Source: Nyssa sinensis
Lineage: Eukaryota > Streptophyta > Magnoliopsida > Cornales > Nyssaceae
Reading direction: 5' to 3'
Assembly: GCA_008638375.1 (NCBI GenBank)
Contig: CM018052.1
Location: 15,280,450 to 15,344,449 of the forward strand
DNA: 64,000 nucleotides
Shown: positions 1 through 11,888 of the stretch, one piece after another
How positions within the stretch are numbered: position 1 is the stretch's first letter
Layout: every line of letters starts with the position of its first letter
Program-made: the position numbers and the translations under genes
Notes under the pieces: model-generated
What the model saw: only the letters and a program-made list of their open reading frames with translations
The model's database searches: none
Told to the model about the DNA's origin: nothing

Positions 1-525
1 GAGATCCAAGCGACTCTTGCTAGGTCGACGGCAGGGAATAATCAGCGAGGCAACGAGCCTACGGGTCGTCAACCTTTCCGAGAGAGGGTTGAAGTTGTTC
101 ATGAACGCCATCTAGAGATTCCACGTAGGCAGCTAGCCTATGAGAATAACCTGAGTGTGGACTCTCTTGTCATAGAAAGCAAAGATCAAAGTCTTCCATG
201 CATTGAAGAATATCACAAAGAGTTGATAGAAAATAAAGTTGAATTTATTTCTATTGATGTTGTTGAAACAGTTTGTGCAGATGATAAAGACGAAGCTGAC
301 CAAGAAAATTCCATTCAAGTTGTCAAAACTAAAGATAATGAAGCTGAACCTGAATTTGTGAAAGATGATTCTAATACTTGTAGTAAAATTAAAATTGTGG
401 TAGATCAAGAAGATAATTTTTGTTTCATTACTGGAGCATTATTATCATTAGAAAAATGGCCTAAAATTACTGACTTCATGGAAGATATGGTAGACGAACT
501 CCTTGAATATTTAATTATTCTTTAA
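1..525 (+). pseudogene. 3' part of a Ty3/gypsy-derived ORF (partial)
   Basis: The frame is open from base 1 to a TAA at 523-525, so the protein starts outside the window. The first ~55 codons (motifs RQPFRERVEVV and EIPRRQLAYENN) look like the N-terminal part of plant gypsy Gag proteins. The rest is acidic (many Asp, Glu, Lys) with no motif I recognise. No protease, RT, RNase H or integrase lies between it and the LTR at 618, so pol appears to be deleted. A decayed GAGGTTGAGTTTTTTTCAAGTG stretch (about 590-610) resembles the end of chromovirus polyproteins just before the PPT. Assignment to a non-autonomous gypsy derivative is inference; the exact lineage is uncertain. Confidence 0.5.
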
Positions 526-617
526 AAGATTCAATTATTATTACCTGGTTATGGACGACTTTGAGGTCGTATACATCTAGTCAACTCGAGGTTGAGTTTT
601 TTTCAAGTGCGAAAGAC

Positions 618-802
618 TGATGTAAGACAGATTTGGTACCTTAAAAATATGAAAAGTTATTTTAGAGTTGTATTAGGATTGTTTAGTTTTTTATTTTAAC
701 TTATTCATAATTTCTATAGTTTCCTAGTTTTATTTGGATTAGTATAGAAAATATAGGAATTAGTAGTTTCCTATTTGACTTAATAGTCTTTATTGTAGCA
801 GG
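618..802 (+). mobile_element. Ty3/gypsy LTR, left part (split by CACTA insertion)
   Basis: The LTR starts TGATGTAAGACAG directly after a purine-rich tract GCGAAAGAC that serves as a decayed PPT. It is cut at 802 by the CACTA element and resumes at 14,594, with AGG duplicated at the break. Rejoined, the LTR is about 420 bp. Confidence 0.6.
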
Positions 803-1095
803 CACTACAAAAAATACTATTTTTTGGGACGCTCATTATCAGCGATGCACACCTGAGCGTCGCTAAAGGACACTATGAGCAACGTACAAGGTGTGCGTCG
901 CTAAAAGAAGTAAAAAAATTTGTTTCTCGCGGAAAAAAATAGGCGCGCAACTTTTGGCGACAGAAAATGGACTATTAGCGACGCACGGTGTGCGTCGTGA
1001 ATATTCATGACGCATACCGTGCGTCGTTAATAGTTTTATTAATTGAACGAAGTCGTCGTAGTGGAGTTTGGGCGACGCACACTGCGCGTCACAAA
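803..1095. repeat. CACTA left TIR and subterminal repeats
   Basis: After the CACTA terminus come at least six copies of variants of GCGACGCAC / GTGCGTCGC in both orientations (about 835-1,090). Similar arrays bind the TNPA-like protein in En/Spm elements. The same motif recurs at the right end, which supports one element rather than two. Confidence 0.85.
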
Positions 1096-1280
1096 ATTTT
1101 TTTTCCATTTTTATACTAGCGTCGTTTCTTCTTCTTCGCTTTCCCTCTCTCACTCTCACTCTCACTTTCTATCATTATCACCCCTTACTTCCAACGATGG
1201 CCGAACGTAGCCTCTTTCTCTCTCTATCTCTCTCACTTTGTTCAGAGATCTTCGACGACCTTTCGTTGATTTCAGGTAGA
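1096..1280 (+). promoter_or_regulatory. Probable CACTA 5' leader / first exon
   Basis: A CT-rich stretch follows the subterminal repeats. An ATG at 1,197 opens a short frame (MAERSLFLSL...) and a TTTCAG|GTAGATGATC junction follows near 1,275. En/Spm transcripts start near the left end and have a short first exon followed by a long intron, so this is the best candidate for that exon. It is inference only; no TATA box is clear. Confidence 0.3.
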
Positions 1281-3443
1281 TGATCGAGCTCTTTATTTCT
1301 CTGTCTATATATATATATATATTGTATCTATATATGTTGTGTGCTTGTTACAACTTGAAGCTGATTCATCAAATACACTCTAGCTTAAGTTTTGATCTTT
1401 AAATATTAAAAAAAAAAATTGTGGTTATTTCTTGTTGAAATTATTTGGTTTGATTTGGCATCTTTTCGATTGAAGATCTGTTTTGAACCATATATGTATG
1501 TTAAAAAATTACACACGAAAAGAGTGGTTAAAGAGTAGGTTTTGAGTCTTAAAGTTTAAAATATGTTAAAAAAAAAAAAATTATATACATAATAGTTCAT
1601 AATTGGTCAATAGATTTAATACTATTGATCTATCAATGTTTCAAAATTATATAATAATAACAAAAGGCTACAATAGTAATTCTCTAATTATTTAATACTA
1701 TTGATTTGGTCATGTCTTCTCTTTTTGCTGATAATATATAAAATCTTATACTTTTGTAGTATATTTCATGCCATTTTGTAACATCTTTTCTACGATAGAA
1801 TAAAAAATGAGCCATTAAGTTGTATTAAATGATTAATAACTGTTGAAATATGTAATCAAACTGCGCAAAGTTGAAAATTAATATTTTAGATGAAAAAATG
1901 TACGTTTGATTCTGATTCTTGTCAATTAGTATAGTTTTTACGACTTTCTCTATATTCTTTAAAGAATTTGGATTCTTCTAGTTGGTTTTAAGATGAAATG
2001 AATGATGATCATTTAATCATTTGTTTTATAAATGGCCTTGTTCTAATGATTGTGTAATTTTAAAATGTTGGTACTATGAACTTATCATTTCAAGTTTTTG
2101 AATTCAATTTTTATCACTAGCAATTTTTAGGACTACCTCATCTCACTTAAATGTATAAAACGATTGTGGAAGAGACAATAGGAATTTAGTTTAGTGCGCA
2201 CAATCTGACCCACAACATTCTGCATTAAAAAAAAAAAACATTCATACCAAGAACAAACCTTTTGAGTTAAACAATTAAGCATTTTCAATGTTTGATGACA
2301 GAGAGAAAGAAGATGTAATATTGAATTTGAGAGAGATTCTTAAAAAGTCTGAGTGTAAGGTATGAGTATGGATTGAGATTATTAAAAAAATGTGATAATA
2401 ATCACACAATATCCAAAGTACTCTTCAATAACTACTGAGAATCAGATTTTGAACACGATAAAAAGCACAATATTAATTACATCAGTCTTCATAATAATGA
2501 GTTACTTAGGGAATGACATCATTAGAAACAAATTGATTATGTAGGTAACTACAATAAAAATAGAGAGCATTTAAGAAGATGTAGTGTAAAGTAATAGAAA
2601 GTGATAAAAAGTTTAAGGAATTTAAATGAAATCTCTCTATTCTAGATGGTTCAAGGTGATTCGTGTATAAGTGATGCAATGAATACCTATAAGAAATTGA
2701 ATACTTTAACCTCTATGTCACAAAATCTTGAATATCCTGATTAGTTAATTTGTAGCACATGATTAATGTACCATAGCCACATACTAGATGTTAAAAATTA
2801 AAATCTCCCAAAACCTGTTCCAAATCTTTAGGCATCCATGAAATGGAACGATAAAGATTTTCTCAAGGAAAAATTTATTTATATAATGAGGGATTATACC
2901 ATATTTTGGAACCAATTAGTAGCTCAACAAAGTTTGGTATTATTGCGTTAAAAATCAAAGCAGGACTAGTTTTGTAAGTTAGCAATTGCATTCATGTAAG
3001 CCTAGCCCCGTTCGGGGGTCATTTTCATCACATGTGAATCCTGTCGCAAAATTTATTCGCGATTGGGCTCGTGTGTATTAAAATTGATTCTTGAATTGTC
3101 CAGAAAGAATAGTTTCGGATTGCATAAATCTGCATTGCAATCAATAGCGCATGCTCGAATATTCCACTATGAAAAAATTTCAGCACAGTCTCCTATTGTT
3201 CTCTAGGTATATATTTAGGCGTGCTAATGTCTATCTTGTATACTTGGAGAACCATGGGGAGATGCTGCCGAAATTTTGTCCTAGTGGAATCAAGTATTTG
3301 ATTTGCTGCTAATTGTAATGTAGATTGTGCATTCCCGAATGAGATAGGACCACCTAACCCTTTAGAGAAAAGTTAGAGGTAATAGGATTTATGTTTCATA
3401 TTTATAATGAGTATCATTTTTTACTTGTATTAGGTAGACAAAA
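1281..3443 (+). other. AT-rich non-coding region, possibly first intron of the CACTA gene
   Basis: About 2.1 kb between the leader and the transposase start. It contains a (TA)n tract at about 1,307-1,322, several poly(A) runs and stops in all frames. I see no coding sequence or further element in it. Confidence 0.5.
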
Positions 3444-6400
3444 ATGAATAAGAGTTGGATGGACTTGAGGGGCATGCATTTGCCAGGGTATGTGAAGGGG
3501 ATCAAAGATTTTATTGAATTTGCTCGTGCATCTACAAATGGGAGAAATAGGATAAGATGTCCATGTGAGGTGCAATAATAGGGATTATATGCACATAGAT
3601 GAGGCCAAAGAGCACCTACTTCTACAAAGGATGGACAAGAGGTATGCGTGTTGGAAATTTCACGGGGAACACCATGACGTACGAGTGGTGTTTGAGGATG
3701 AAGAAGAAGACGACGATGATGACGGTGGTGATAATGTTGGGGTTAGTTACGAAGGCTTGCCACAAATGCTGTCAGACTTGCAAGGGGCTACAATTGGGGC
3801 GAGTAATCATAAGAGTGACATAGGATAGTTAGAAGCGTTTGAGTCCTTGTTGGGGGAAGCAAGGCAACTGTTATATCAGGGTTGTGATAAGTTTTTGAAA
3901 CTGGACTTTCTCATGAAACTCCTTCATATTAAGACCATCAATTGATAGAGTAACAAATCATTTAATATAATCATTGAATTGATTAAAATAGCGCTTCTTA
4001 CTGGGGAGACCCTTTCGAAATCATATTACAAGGCGAAAAGAATATTAAAAGATTTGGGCCTCAGGTATATTCCTATACATGCTTGCAAAAATGATTGCAT
4101 GTTATTTTGGAATGAGACTGAACAATGTATGGAGTGTACGGTGTGCCACAAACACAGGTACAAGCCGAATGAAGGAAAGAGCAAGACAATTTTGCATAAG
4201 GTGCTGAGATATTTTCCCTTAAAACTTAGGCTACAAAGGTTATACATGTCTCAGAAGACGACAGAAGATATGCGATGGCATAAGGAGAAGCGTGTTGCTG
4301 AGGAAAATATATGTAGGCATCTGGCAGATTCTCAAACCTGGGCTGAGTTTGATACAAAACACGAATGGTTTGCAAATGAGGCGCGTAACGTACGACTTGG
4401 GCTGGCTAGTGATGGTTTCAATCCATTCGGTGACATGAGTAATGTCTACAGCATGTGGCCAGTGTTGCTTATGCTGTATAACTTGCCACCGTGAAAATGT
4501 ATGAAAGAACCATTTATCTTTATGTCGTTTCTTATTCCAGGGCCTAAGTCTCCTGGTAATGAAATTGATGTGTACTTGTGTCCTTTAGTGGATAAGTTAA
4601 AAGAATTGTGGGAGGTGGGAGTGGAGGCATACGACGTCTCTAAGAATGAGACATTTCAATTGCATGCAGCGTTACTGTAGACCATAAATAACTTTCTAGC
4701 ATACGGAAACTTTTCTGGGTAGAGCACTAAGAGGTATCTGGCATGTCCTGTTTGCAATAAGGATGCATGTTACCTACATTTGTCCAATGGAAAGAAGATA
4801 TGCTACATGTGCAATCGTTGTTTTCTACAACCATCACATGGCTGGCGAAATCGGTAGAAGCATCTATTTGATGGAAAAATTGAGTGTAGATTGTCAACTC
4901 CATTGTTGTTTGGCAAAGACATATTGGCATAATTAGCACTCATCCAAGCAGTGAGGTTTGGGAAGATACCAGGTACTAAGAAGAGGAAGCGTACTAATGT
5001 GGAGTTAAAGTGGATGAAGAAGAGCATCTTTTTTTATTTGTCGTACTGGGAGACCCTTCAGTTGAGGCACAATTTAGATGTTATGCACATCAAGAAAAAC
5101 ATCTATGATAATGTGTTAGGAACTTTAATGAACATTGAAGGGAAAACGAGGGATACTATTAAAGCCCAGTTGGACTTGTAGGAGCTGGGAATACAGAAAG
5201 AGTTGCATCTAATACGTAGCGGTGATAAATATATCGTGTCTCCTGCACAGTATACGTTATCATTCGCAAAGCGAATGAGGATTTGCGAGTGGTTTAAATC
5301 GGTGAAGTTCCCAGATGGATACGCATCGAATATATCTCAGTGTGTAAATGTTATAGTTAGAAAAATATCCAAATTGAAGAGCCATGACTGCCATGTCCTT
5401 TTACAACGTCTTCTTCCGGTTGTACTACGTGGATATCTCACCGATGACATATCAACTACATTGACTGAGTTGGGCTGCTTCTTTAGAGAATTATGTGCAA
5501 AGACGTTGAATTTGGAAGTACTGGAAAAGCTCAAAAGGGATGTTATCATGATCCTCTACAAGTTGGAAAATATTTTCCCTACAGCTTTCTTTGATGTAAT
5601 GACCCACTTAGCTGTGCATTTGCCTCATAAGGCAAAAATTGGCAGACCTATCCAATACCGTTGGATGTATCCAATAGAATGGTACATTTAATTTTATGAA
5701 TTATTTAATCTATCAATCCTAACTATTTTAATGTATAACTGATTAATTATTAAAACAGATATTTGCACACATTAAAGCAATATGTGCTTAACAAAGCACA
5801 ACAGGAAGGATCAATTGTTGAGGCTTACATTGATGCCGAATGTCTCACCTTCTGCTCTATGCATCTTGAAGATATTGAGATAAGGTTTAATTGTCAAGAT
5901 CGAAATTCTGATAGATGTCCAAGGCAACAATGAACTGGCTTTGCGGTGTTTAATTAGAATGTGCAGCCAATAAGTGCCCGTATATATGAATGGTGTCATC
6001 CTCATGACTTGGAAAAAGCCCATTATACTGTGCTCAACAACTGCGATGAGACATTGCCATACTTTAAGTAAGTTTATCAAAATCATTGCAATTCTACGTT
6101 AGTACACAAATGTAAGTTACATATACATATCTCATCTTATGCAGTGAGCAGATGATCGAGCTTCAGAGAGAACATGTATCAAGTTCTGATCTAGAGCAAA
6201 AACAACAAAATTTGTTTCCAAAGTGGTTTGGAGAACGTGTAAGAATAGGTTTCAATTAATTATAATTGTATTAGTTAATGCATTTGTATTCAATTAATTT
6301 TTTACTTATATTGAATTAATAGATGAATCTATTACGCCACCAACAATCTCCTGAGGCGTACGATCAATTATATTCCTTGGCATATGGTCTTGATCAAAGG

Positions 6401-7126
6401 ATATCCCGCTACACCGGTTTAATTATTGATGGTGTTCGATTTCATACGAGGGAACGTGAGGTAAGTCGGTGAACACAGAATAGCGGGGTCCTTGTTCAGG
6501 GAGATGGTGACGCAGGACAAACTATAGAGTACTATGGTGTTTTACAAGACATCATACAGCTATATTATTGCTATAGTCATTCTGTGTATATGTTTAAATG
6601 TGATTAGTGGGATGTAAGTAATAAGAAGACTGGAATGCAGATCAACAAGCATTTCATAAGTGTTGATACACCACGTACGGCATTTAAAGATGATTCGTAT
6701 GTTTTGGCATCTCAAGCAAAACAAGTTTTCTATTTGAAGGACACAAAAATCAGAGGTGATTGGCATGTTGTCCAAAAAATTAAATCCAAAAATGTTTATG
6801 ATGTACTAGAAGTTAGCGAGGGAGATGAAGATTTGGAGAGGATTGAGGAGGTACTACAAGAAGAGTCTCAATCTGCCCATGATGGTGTTGTTGGCCATGA
6901 TCAAAAAGATGTTGCTTCGTATCAGTTGAATAGAACTGATGTAAAACCAGATCATGTCGTAGCTTCCGACCTCACCAATACCACACAGTTAGATCCTCAT
7001 AAGGCAACTTTCATTAATGATGATGATGACGAGGAAAATGATTTTGATGATGATACATTGTTAGAGTATTGTACTGAGAATGAAGAAATTTTAAGAATAG
7101 ATGATGATACAAACTCAGATGAATAA
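3444..7126 (+). pseudogene. TNP2-type CACTA transposase (TNPD-like), decayed
   Basis: Starts at the ATG at 3,444 (MNKSWMDLRGMHLPGYVKG), the plant transposase-associated domain, with CPCEV then, after a +1 shift near 3,563, RCNNRDYMHIDEAKEHLLL and the W-KFHGEH signature. The Transposase_21 core follows: HLADSQTWAEFDTKHEWFA, VRLGLASDGFNPFG, YSMWPVLLMLYNLPP, LIPGPKSPGNEIDVYL, then ACPVCN and NLDVMHIKKNI. A DUF4218-like block (KSHDCHVLLQRLLP...IQYRWMYPIEW) and a DUF4216-like block (VLASQAKQVFYLKD) complete the usual order; the C-terminus is acidic. Introns fit at 5,682-5,758, 6,068-6,144 and 6,239-6,322. In-frame stops occur near 3,826, 3,944, 4,492, 4,678, 4,722, 4,855, 5,179 and elsewhere, many at expected Trp or Gln codons. 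It is not functional. Confidence 0.92.
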
Positions 7127-7170
7127 TTGTAATAGGTGTTACATGTGTTAGGATCAAGTGTAATGGATTT

Positions 7171-7261
7171 TCAATTTTATGATGTAATGAATTGTCAATT
7201 TTATGATGTAATGAATATTCAATTTTATGATGTAATGAATTTTAATTTTTATGATGTAATG
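7171..7261. repeat. Short tandem repeat between the two CACTA genes
   Basis: Four copies of a ~24-bp unit with core TTTTATGATGTAATGAAT in the ~165-bp spacer between the transposase stop and the next gene. It probably belongs to the 3' untranslated region or intergenic spacer of the transposon. Confidence 0.7.
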
Positions 7262-7291
7262 GAATTTACTTTTAGACTTTCTTTTTAGATA

Positions 7292-8741
7292 TGGTTAGAC
7301 CAGGCTCACGTAGACGCACAACCCCAGTGGACCCATCGACCCCTTCCCCTTCCTCTGCAGGGTTGACCGATCCTGCCATTGATGGTATGCATAGTTCCAC
7401 TTTGTATTAATGATTATATAAATATGGTACTAATTGTTTCTATTTTATTTTTTCTAAAGCTTCGGCCACTACCTCTAGATAAGGGCGCAGTAGGTTGAAG
7501 AATCAGAGTTTGTAGGCTCAGATGGAGGCAACAGGGGGCTCGCGACTTCGGATTGAGCTACTTGAGGGCTTGCTGAAGCCTGTTGGTGGGTGGGGACAGC
7601 AGTTCACCACTCCATATTAGTGACTAGAGTCTCGTCACTGAGGAGGAGCGATGGGATATTCATGCGCATATCCTGGTATGTCTTTTATTATTGTGTTGAA
7701 CTAAATTTTAATATATCTAATGTCGTAATGTTTTGACAATGACATGCTTTACAAGAGAAGTTTGACATCGATCTTCACTTGCCTCACTTCGTGAAGGCAG
7801 TGGACCATTACCTGGGAGTCTGTTTCAGGGACTATCAACACCGGCTCCACATGCACTACGAGGCAAAAGTGGCAGCAGGTAGAGAGCCTCGCGACAGACC
7901 CTACAGGGGGGTGACGGTGGAGGATTGGATGTTACTGTGCGACAGGTTCACTAGTGATGCATTCCAGGTAAAAATTGTCAAAATTACTTTTGTTGTTTGA
8001 TAAATCATTATCATTTATACTAACCTTCTTTGTTTTGGCCAAGTGTAGGAACTTAGCAGAAAAAATAGCGAGAGCAGAAGCAAGCAAAAGGTGACCCACT
8101 ATGGTGGATCACATTCTTTTGTTAGGTATAGGCATGATATGGTAATTTAATAAATGTATCAAGTTCTTATTGTATAATCTATTCATGAAATCCATCTTCA
8201 CAAGCTACTATTTATTTGCTCCAGCGAGACCAAGAGACCGGTGCACCACCCAACCCCATTGATTTGTGGCACAGGACGCACTACAACCCCGAGAAGGGTT
8301 GGATTGGGCCTGAAGCACAGCGGCTTTATGTAAGTTTTTTTATGTAACTTGCCACAGTATTACTAATTTCATATTAATCTAAAGTTATAAAAGTAGTAAC
8401 ATATATTTATGTTTTTATAGGAGGAGATGGTCTAGCTGCGTGCTCAGCCGACAGTTGAGGGTCAGGATCCGCCGACCGATGACCAGATGTGGGAGACTGT
8501 TCTAGGTAAGAGGCGCGGCTATGTGCATGGCTTAGGGAGTGGGATGGCACCGACGGCATCATCCTCTACTGTTGAGAGCGATGCCAGGTTTCACGAGGCC
8601 ACCCAAAGAGCTGAGGCAGTTGAGAGATGGAATGCAGAGCTAGAGTAGAGGATAACAGAGCTCCAGGCCTGCCAGACCCAGCTAGAGGCTCTTATGCAGT
8701 CGATCTTCAACCAGTAGGGAGGCTCTGTTCAGCCTTGGTAA
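7292..8741 (+). pseudogene. Second CACTA gene, plant En/Spm-type transposase-like (TNPA role), decayed
   Basis: Begins MVRPGSRRRTTPVDP at 7,292. Introns fit near 7,385-7,459, 7,676-7,757, 7,968-8,048, 8,142-8,224 and 8,330-8,420, all with GT...AG. Spliced pieces give FDIDLHLPHFVKAVDHYL, VEDWMLLCDRF, then ELSRKNSESRSKQKVTHYGG and SHSFVRYRHDM, the diagnostic motif of the plant Ptta/En/Spm transposase family (basic RKNSxNRxK, then H-x-GS-SF). Then comes DLWHRTHYNPEKGWIGPEA and a Glu/Gln-rich coiled-coil-like tail (ELQACQTQLEALMQSIF). Stops occur at about 7,479, 7,618, 8,433, 8,646 and 8,715; the last stop is TAA at 8,739. Family members bind subterminal repeats. Exon edges are by eye, the first two introns least sure. 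Confidence 0.8.
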
Positions 8742-8799
8742 GTTTTTAAAATTAATTACTTTGGTATATTTATTATATGTAGAAAATGTTACATAAAAA

Positions 8800-10127
8800 A
8801 AAAGATTTCGGCCTAACGGGCTAGAAACTGCATGACACACTTCACATATGAAAATAGACTTGCACGAATTTAATTTTATCAGTTGTGATGCCCAATTTGG
8901 GGTTTTGACAGACCGAAATGCCGGATATCGGCCTACTGACCCCGAAACCCCATCACACACCTCATAAATGATAAAATAAACTTGCACGAACTTGTGGCAC
9001 TCAGTTCGGATGCCCGATTCGAAACTTTTGTCAGTTTTAGCTCCAAAAAGGTTGATTTGGGGGTTTTGACAAACCAAAATGGCGGATATCAGCCTACTGA
9101 CCCCAAAACCCCATCACACACCTCACAAATGATAAAATAAACTTGTACGAACTTACGGCATTCGGTTCAGATGTCCAGTTTGAAACTTTTGCGAGCTTCA
9201 GCTCCAAAAAGGGCCATTTGGGGGTTTTGACCGACCAAAATGGCAGATATCGGCCTACCGACCTTGAAACCCCATCACCCACCTCACAAATGATCAAATA
9301 GATTTGCACAAACTTAAGGCACTCGGTTCGGATCACCGGTTTCAAACTTGTGTAACTTTTCGCTCTAAAAAGCCTCTTATTGGGGTTTTGAGGGACCAAA
9401 CTACTGGATATCAGCCTACCGACCCTGACACCCCATCACACACCTCAAAAATGATAAAATAGACTTGCACGAACTTATGGTACTCGGTTCGAATGCCCGG
9501 TTTGAAACTTTTGTAAGTTTCAACTCCAAAAAGCCTCTTTTTGGGGTTTTGATGATCAAAATGCCGAATATCGGTCTACCAACCCCAACACTCCATCACA
9601 CACCTCAAAAATGATAAAATAGACTTGCACAAACTTACGGCACTCGATTCAGATGCCCAGTTTGAAACTTTTGTGAGTTTCAGCTCCAAAACGGCCCATT
9701 TTGGGGTTTTGAAGGACCAAAATGCCGGATATCGGCCTACCGACCCTGAAACCCCATCAGTCACCTCACAAATGATAAAATAGACTTGCACAAGCTTACG
9801 GCACTCGGTTCGGATCACCGGTTTCAAACTTGTGTAACTTTTCGCTCTAAAATGCCTCTTTTTGGGGTTTTGACGGATCAAAATGCTGGATATCGGCCTA
9901 CCGACCCCAACACCCCATCACACACATCAAAAATGATAAAATAGACTTGCACGAACTTATGGCACTCCATTCGGATGCCCAATTTGAAACTTTTGCAAGT
10001 TTCTACTCCAAAAAGACTTATTTTGGGATTTTGACGGACCGAAACTCCAGCTATCAGCTTAACTATCCCAAAACCCCATCACACACCTCATAAATTATAC
10101 AATAGAGTTGCATGAACTCACGGCACT
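8800..10127. repeat. ~160-bp tandem array inside the CACTA element
   Basis: About eight units. The landmark (G)CCGGATATC with variants recurs near 8,920, 9,081, 9,242, 9,403, 9,563, 9,724, 9,885 and 10,046, a steady 160-161-bp period. Each unit includes ACCCCATCACACACCTCA, ATAAAATAGACTTGCAC and a GGGGTTTTGA tract. Unit-to-unit divergence is moderate. It lies downstream of the second gene and is interrupted at 10,127 by a solo LTR, then resumes at 13,556. The unit is far too long and diverged to be a CRISPR repeat. Confidence 0.92.
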
Positions 10128-10204
10128 TATAAAGACCCGAAAATTTTTTTGGAATAAATATATATTTTTTTGAATAAATGTGTGTACGTACGAAATGTGT
10201 ATTA

Positions 10205-10242
10205 TGTATTTTTTTTGTATATATATATATATACATGTGCTT

Positions 10243-10282
<40 letters not shown>

Positions 10283-10595
10283 AAGTGTGGGAGGGAAACA
10301 GCTGTGTGTGTGCAAGTGGATGAGTGGGTGTGCTGCTGCGTGCAGGTGTGTGTGTGTGTGTGTGATGGTTGATAGTGTGTGTGGTGTGTGTAATATAATA
10401 TATATATATATGTAAAAACCAAAATGTCAACTAGCATTTAATGCAAAGAAAAGGGAAAAGAAAGAAGTAGGGAAGGAAGTCAGAAAAGGGGGGTTGCTAG
10501 TTGTGTGTGTAAGTAAATGTGCAGGTGTACGGTGTACAACATATATGTATAGGTGTATATATATATGTATATATATATATATATGTGAACACATT
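10205..10595. repeat. Microsatellite cluster in X0: (TA)n and (TG)n
   Basis: TA runs near 10,217-10,232, 10,244-10,279, 10,396-10,411 and 10,557-10,584, plus a TG run near 10,348-10,364. Short translated frames here are only low-complexity dipeptide repeats. Confidence 0.9.
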
Positions 10596-10669
10596 AGTAC
10601 AGCAGGTGTGAAATTTTTCTTTATAATCGAGTGTTGCGTGAAGTTGTGAAGGGTCAGAAAGTCAGAAAA

Positions 10670-10778
10670 GGTAGAGAGAGAGTCAAGGAGGTGGAGAGAA
10701 GGAGAGAAATAAGAGAAGGGGGAGACAGAGAGAGAGAGAGAAAAAGAGAGAGAGCGAGAGAGAGAGAGAGAGAGAGGC
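10670..10778. repeat. (GA)n-rich tract in X0
   Basis: GAGAGA-rich block, longest run near 10,755-10,776. The equivalent part of other family members is CT-rich when read from the other strand (for example 31,485-31,512 and 44,320-44,365), consistent with a conserved low-complexity part of this LTR family. Confidence 0.85.
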
Positions 10779-11629
10779 AGTGTGGTGATGATGTATATGG
10801 GTATGTGTACGTTGAGTTAGAAGGGGACCAAAGGAAACAAAGGGCGAGCCTTGAGAATTAGAAGAAAGTTGGAAGCAAAGCAAAGAGAGGGAGGTGCCAT
10901 TGTTGAGGTAAAAATCACAAACCCATTTACTTTCTCTCTCTAAAATTTTCTATGTATATAACCTGTTTTGAAACATGATAATTTAGTTATAGTTTGAGGG
11001 CCTTGTAGAGTATAATATTTGAAATTAATGCAAAAGAAATCAACTAAAAAGATGAAGAAATGAAGTAGAAAAGTTAGGTTGCAGGTTAGGGTGGTGGCTC
11101 GGGTTCCATGGGTTTTGTGTGAAAAACCTTGGTTCAAGTTTGTGAAAATATTACTAAATGATGCAGAAATCCATTAGAATTTGATAGGGGTTAAAACCAT
11201 TGAAAACCACCCATGAAATTTTAAAAACACAGTGACCGAAAAATACAAGTCGATGCCGGAGAAACCAACCTATTTCTAGTTAGAAACTGATTTAAAAGCC
11301 TCCCTAGGATCTCAGGATCAATTTGGTATAAAAACAGAAAATTTTAGATGTTAAAAACAGTTCAAAAAAAATGGTGAGTGTAACGTGTTTCCGGCGATGT
11401 GGTCGTGGATGATGACCGGCAGGTTGGCCAGAAAATCGGGGGGGCAAATGGCATTAATGACTGGGCTACTGGTTTGGGCTCTTTTTTTTTTTTTATTGAT
11501 GGGCTCTTAGGTGATGGGTTTGTACAGGATAAGTCAGGGGTGAATTGGGCCACAACAATTGGGCCGCATAAGGAAAAAAATTTGAAAGAAAATAAAGAGG
11601 GAAAAAGGGTGGGGGATAAGCGGCTCAAT

Positions 11630-11683
11630 GGAATCGAACGTGAGACATTAAGGAGGAAGCTAAGCCCTTAACCACTGGGACGG
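11630..11683 (-). other. tRNA-like A/B-box segment 1 in X0
   Basis: Read on the minus strand: CCGTCCCAGTGGTTAAGG (A-box-like, 11,672-11,683 onward), then 44 nt from the A-box start an exact B-box core GTTCGATTCC (11,630-11,639). The D-arm part resembles class II tRNAs (AGTGGTTAAGG as in Ser/Leu). The T-stem does not pair beyond the closing G-C, so it is not a functional tRNA. It could be a tRNA-derived internal promoter remnant or an old SINE. Confidence 0.45.
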
Positions 11684-11770
11684 TTACCCACCGTGTTAAC
11701 CAAATCCCCCACAAATGTATATGTTATATGAATAGTAGTAAAAATGAAAAGAATTAAAAAGCTGGGGCTG

Positions 11771-11826
11771 GGATTCGAACACAGGACCTGTGAAGGGGAT
11801 AAGATGCTTATGGCCAGTTTGGACGG
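11771..11826 (-). other. tRNA-like A/B-box segment 2 in X0
   Basis: Minus strand: A-box-like CCGTCCAAACTGG (11,814-11,826) and, 46 nt on, B-box GTTCGAATCC (11,771-11,780). Here the T-arm CTGTG-TTCGAAT-CCCAG pairs at four of five positions. It lies ~130 bp from segment 1 in the same orientation. No anticodon arm or acceptor stem is convincing. Confidence 0.5.
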
Positions 11827-11850
11827 TTACCAACCATGCCATTTACTTCC

Positions 11851-11856
<6 letters not shown>

Positions 11857-11884
<28 letters not shown>
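11857..11884. repeat. (TA)n microsatellite
   Basis: Uninterrupted AT run of about 28 bp inside X0. Confidence 0.9.

Positions 11885-11888
<4 letters not shown>

Noticed and set aside
8800..10127. CRISPR-like or protein-repeat array
   Set aside because: The period is ~160 bp, units are diverged along their whole length with no constant-repeat/unique-spacer pattern, and the array lies inside a plant CACTA transposon.
10095..10430. Open frames made of Ile-Tyr, Cys-Val or His-Thr repeats (also near 35,680-36,100 and 44,230-44,620)
   Set aside because: They are translations of TA, TG and CA microsatellites in non-coding LTRs.
11362..11671. Overlapping ~90-codon frames on both strands
   Set aside because: They lie within solo LTR X0, have no motif, and overlap each other.
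11630..11826. Genuine tRNA genes
   Set aside because: A and B boxes are present, but no acceptor stem, anticodon arm or complete T-stem can be drawn.
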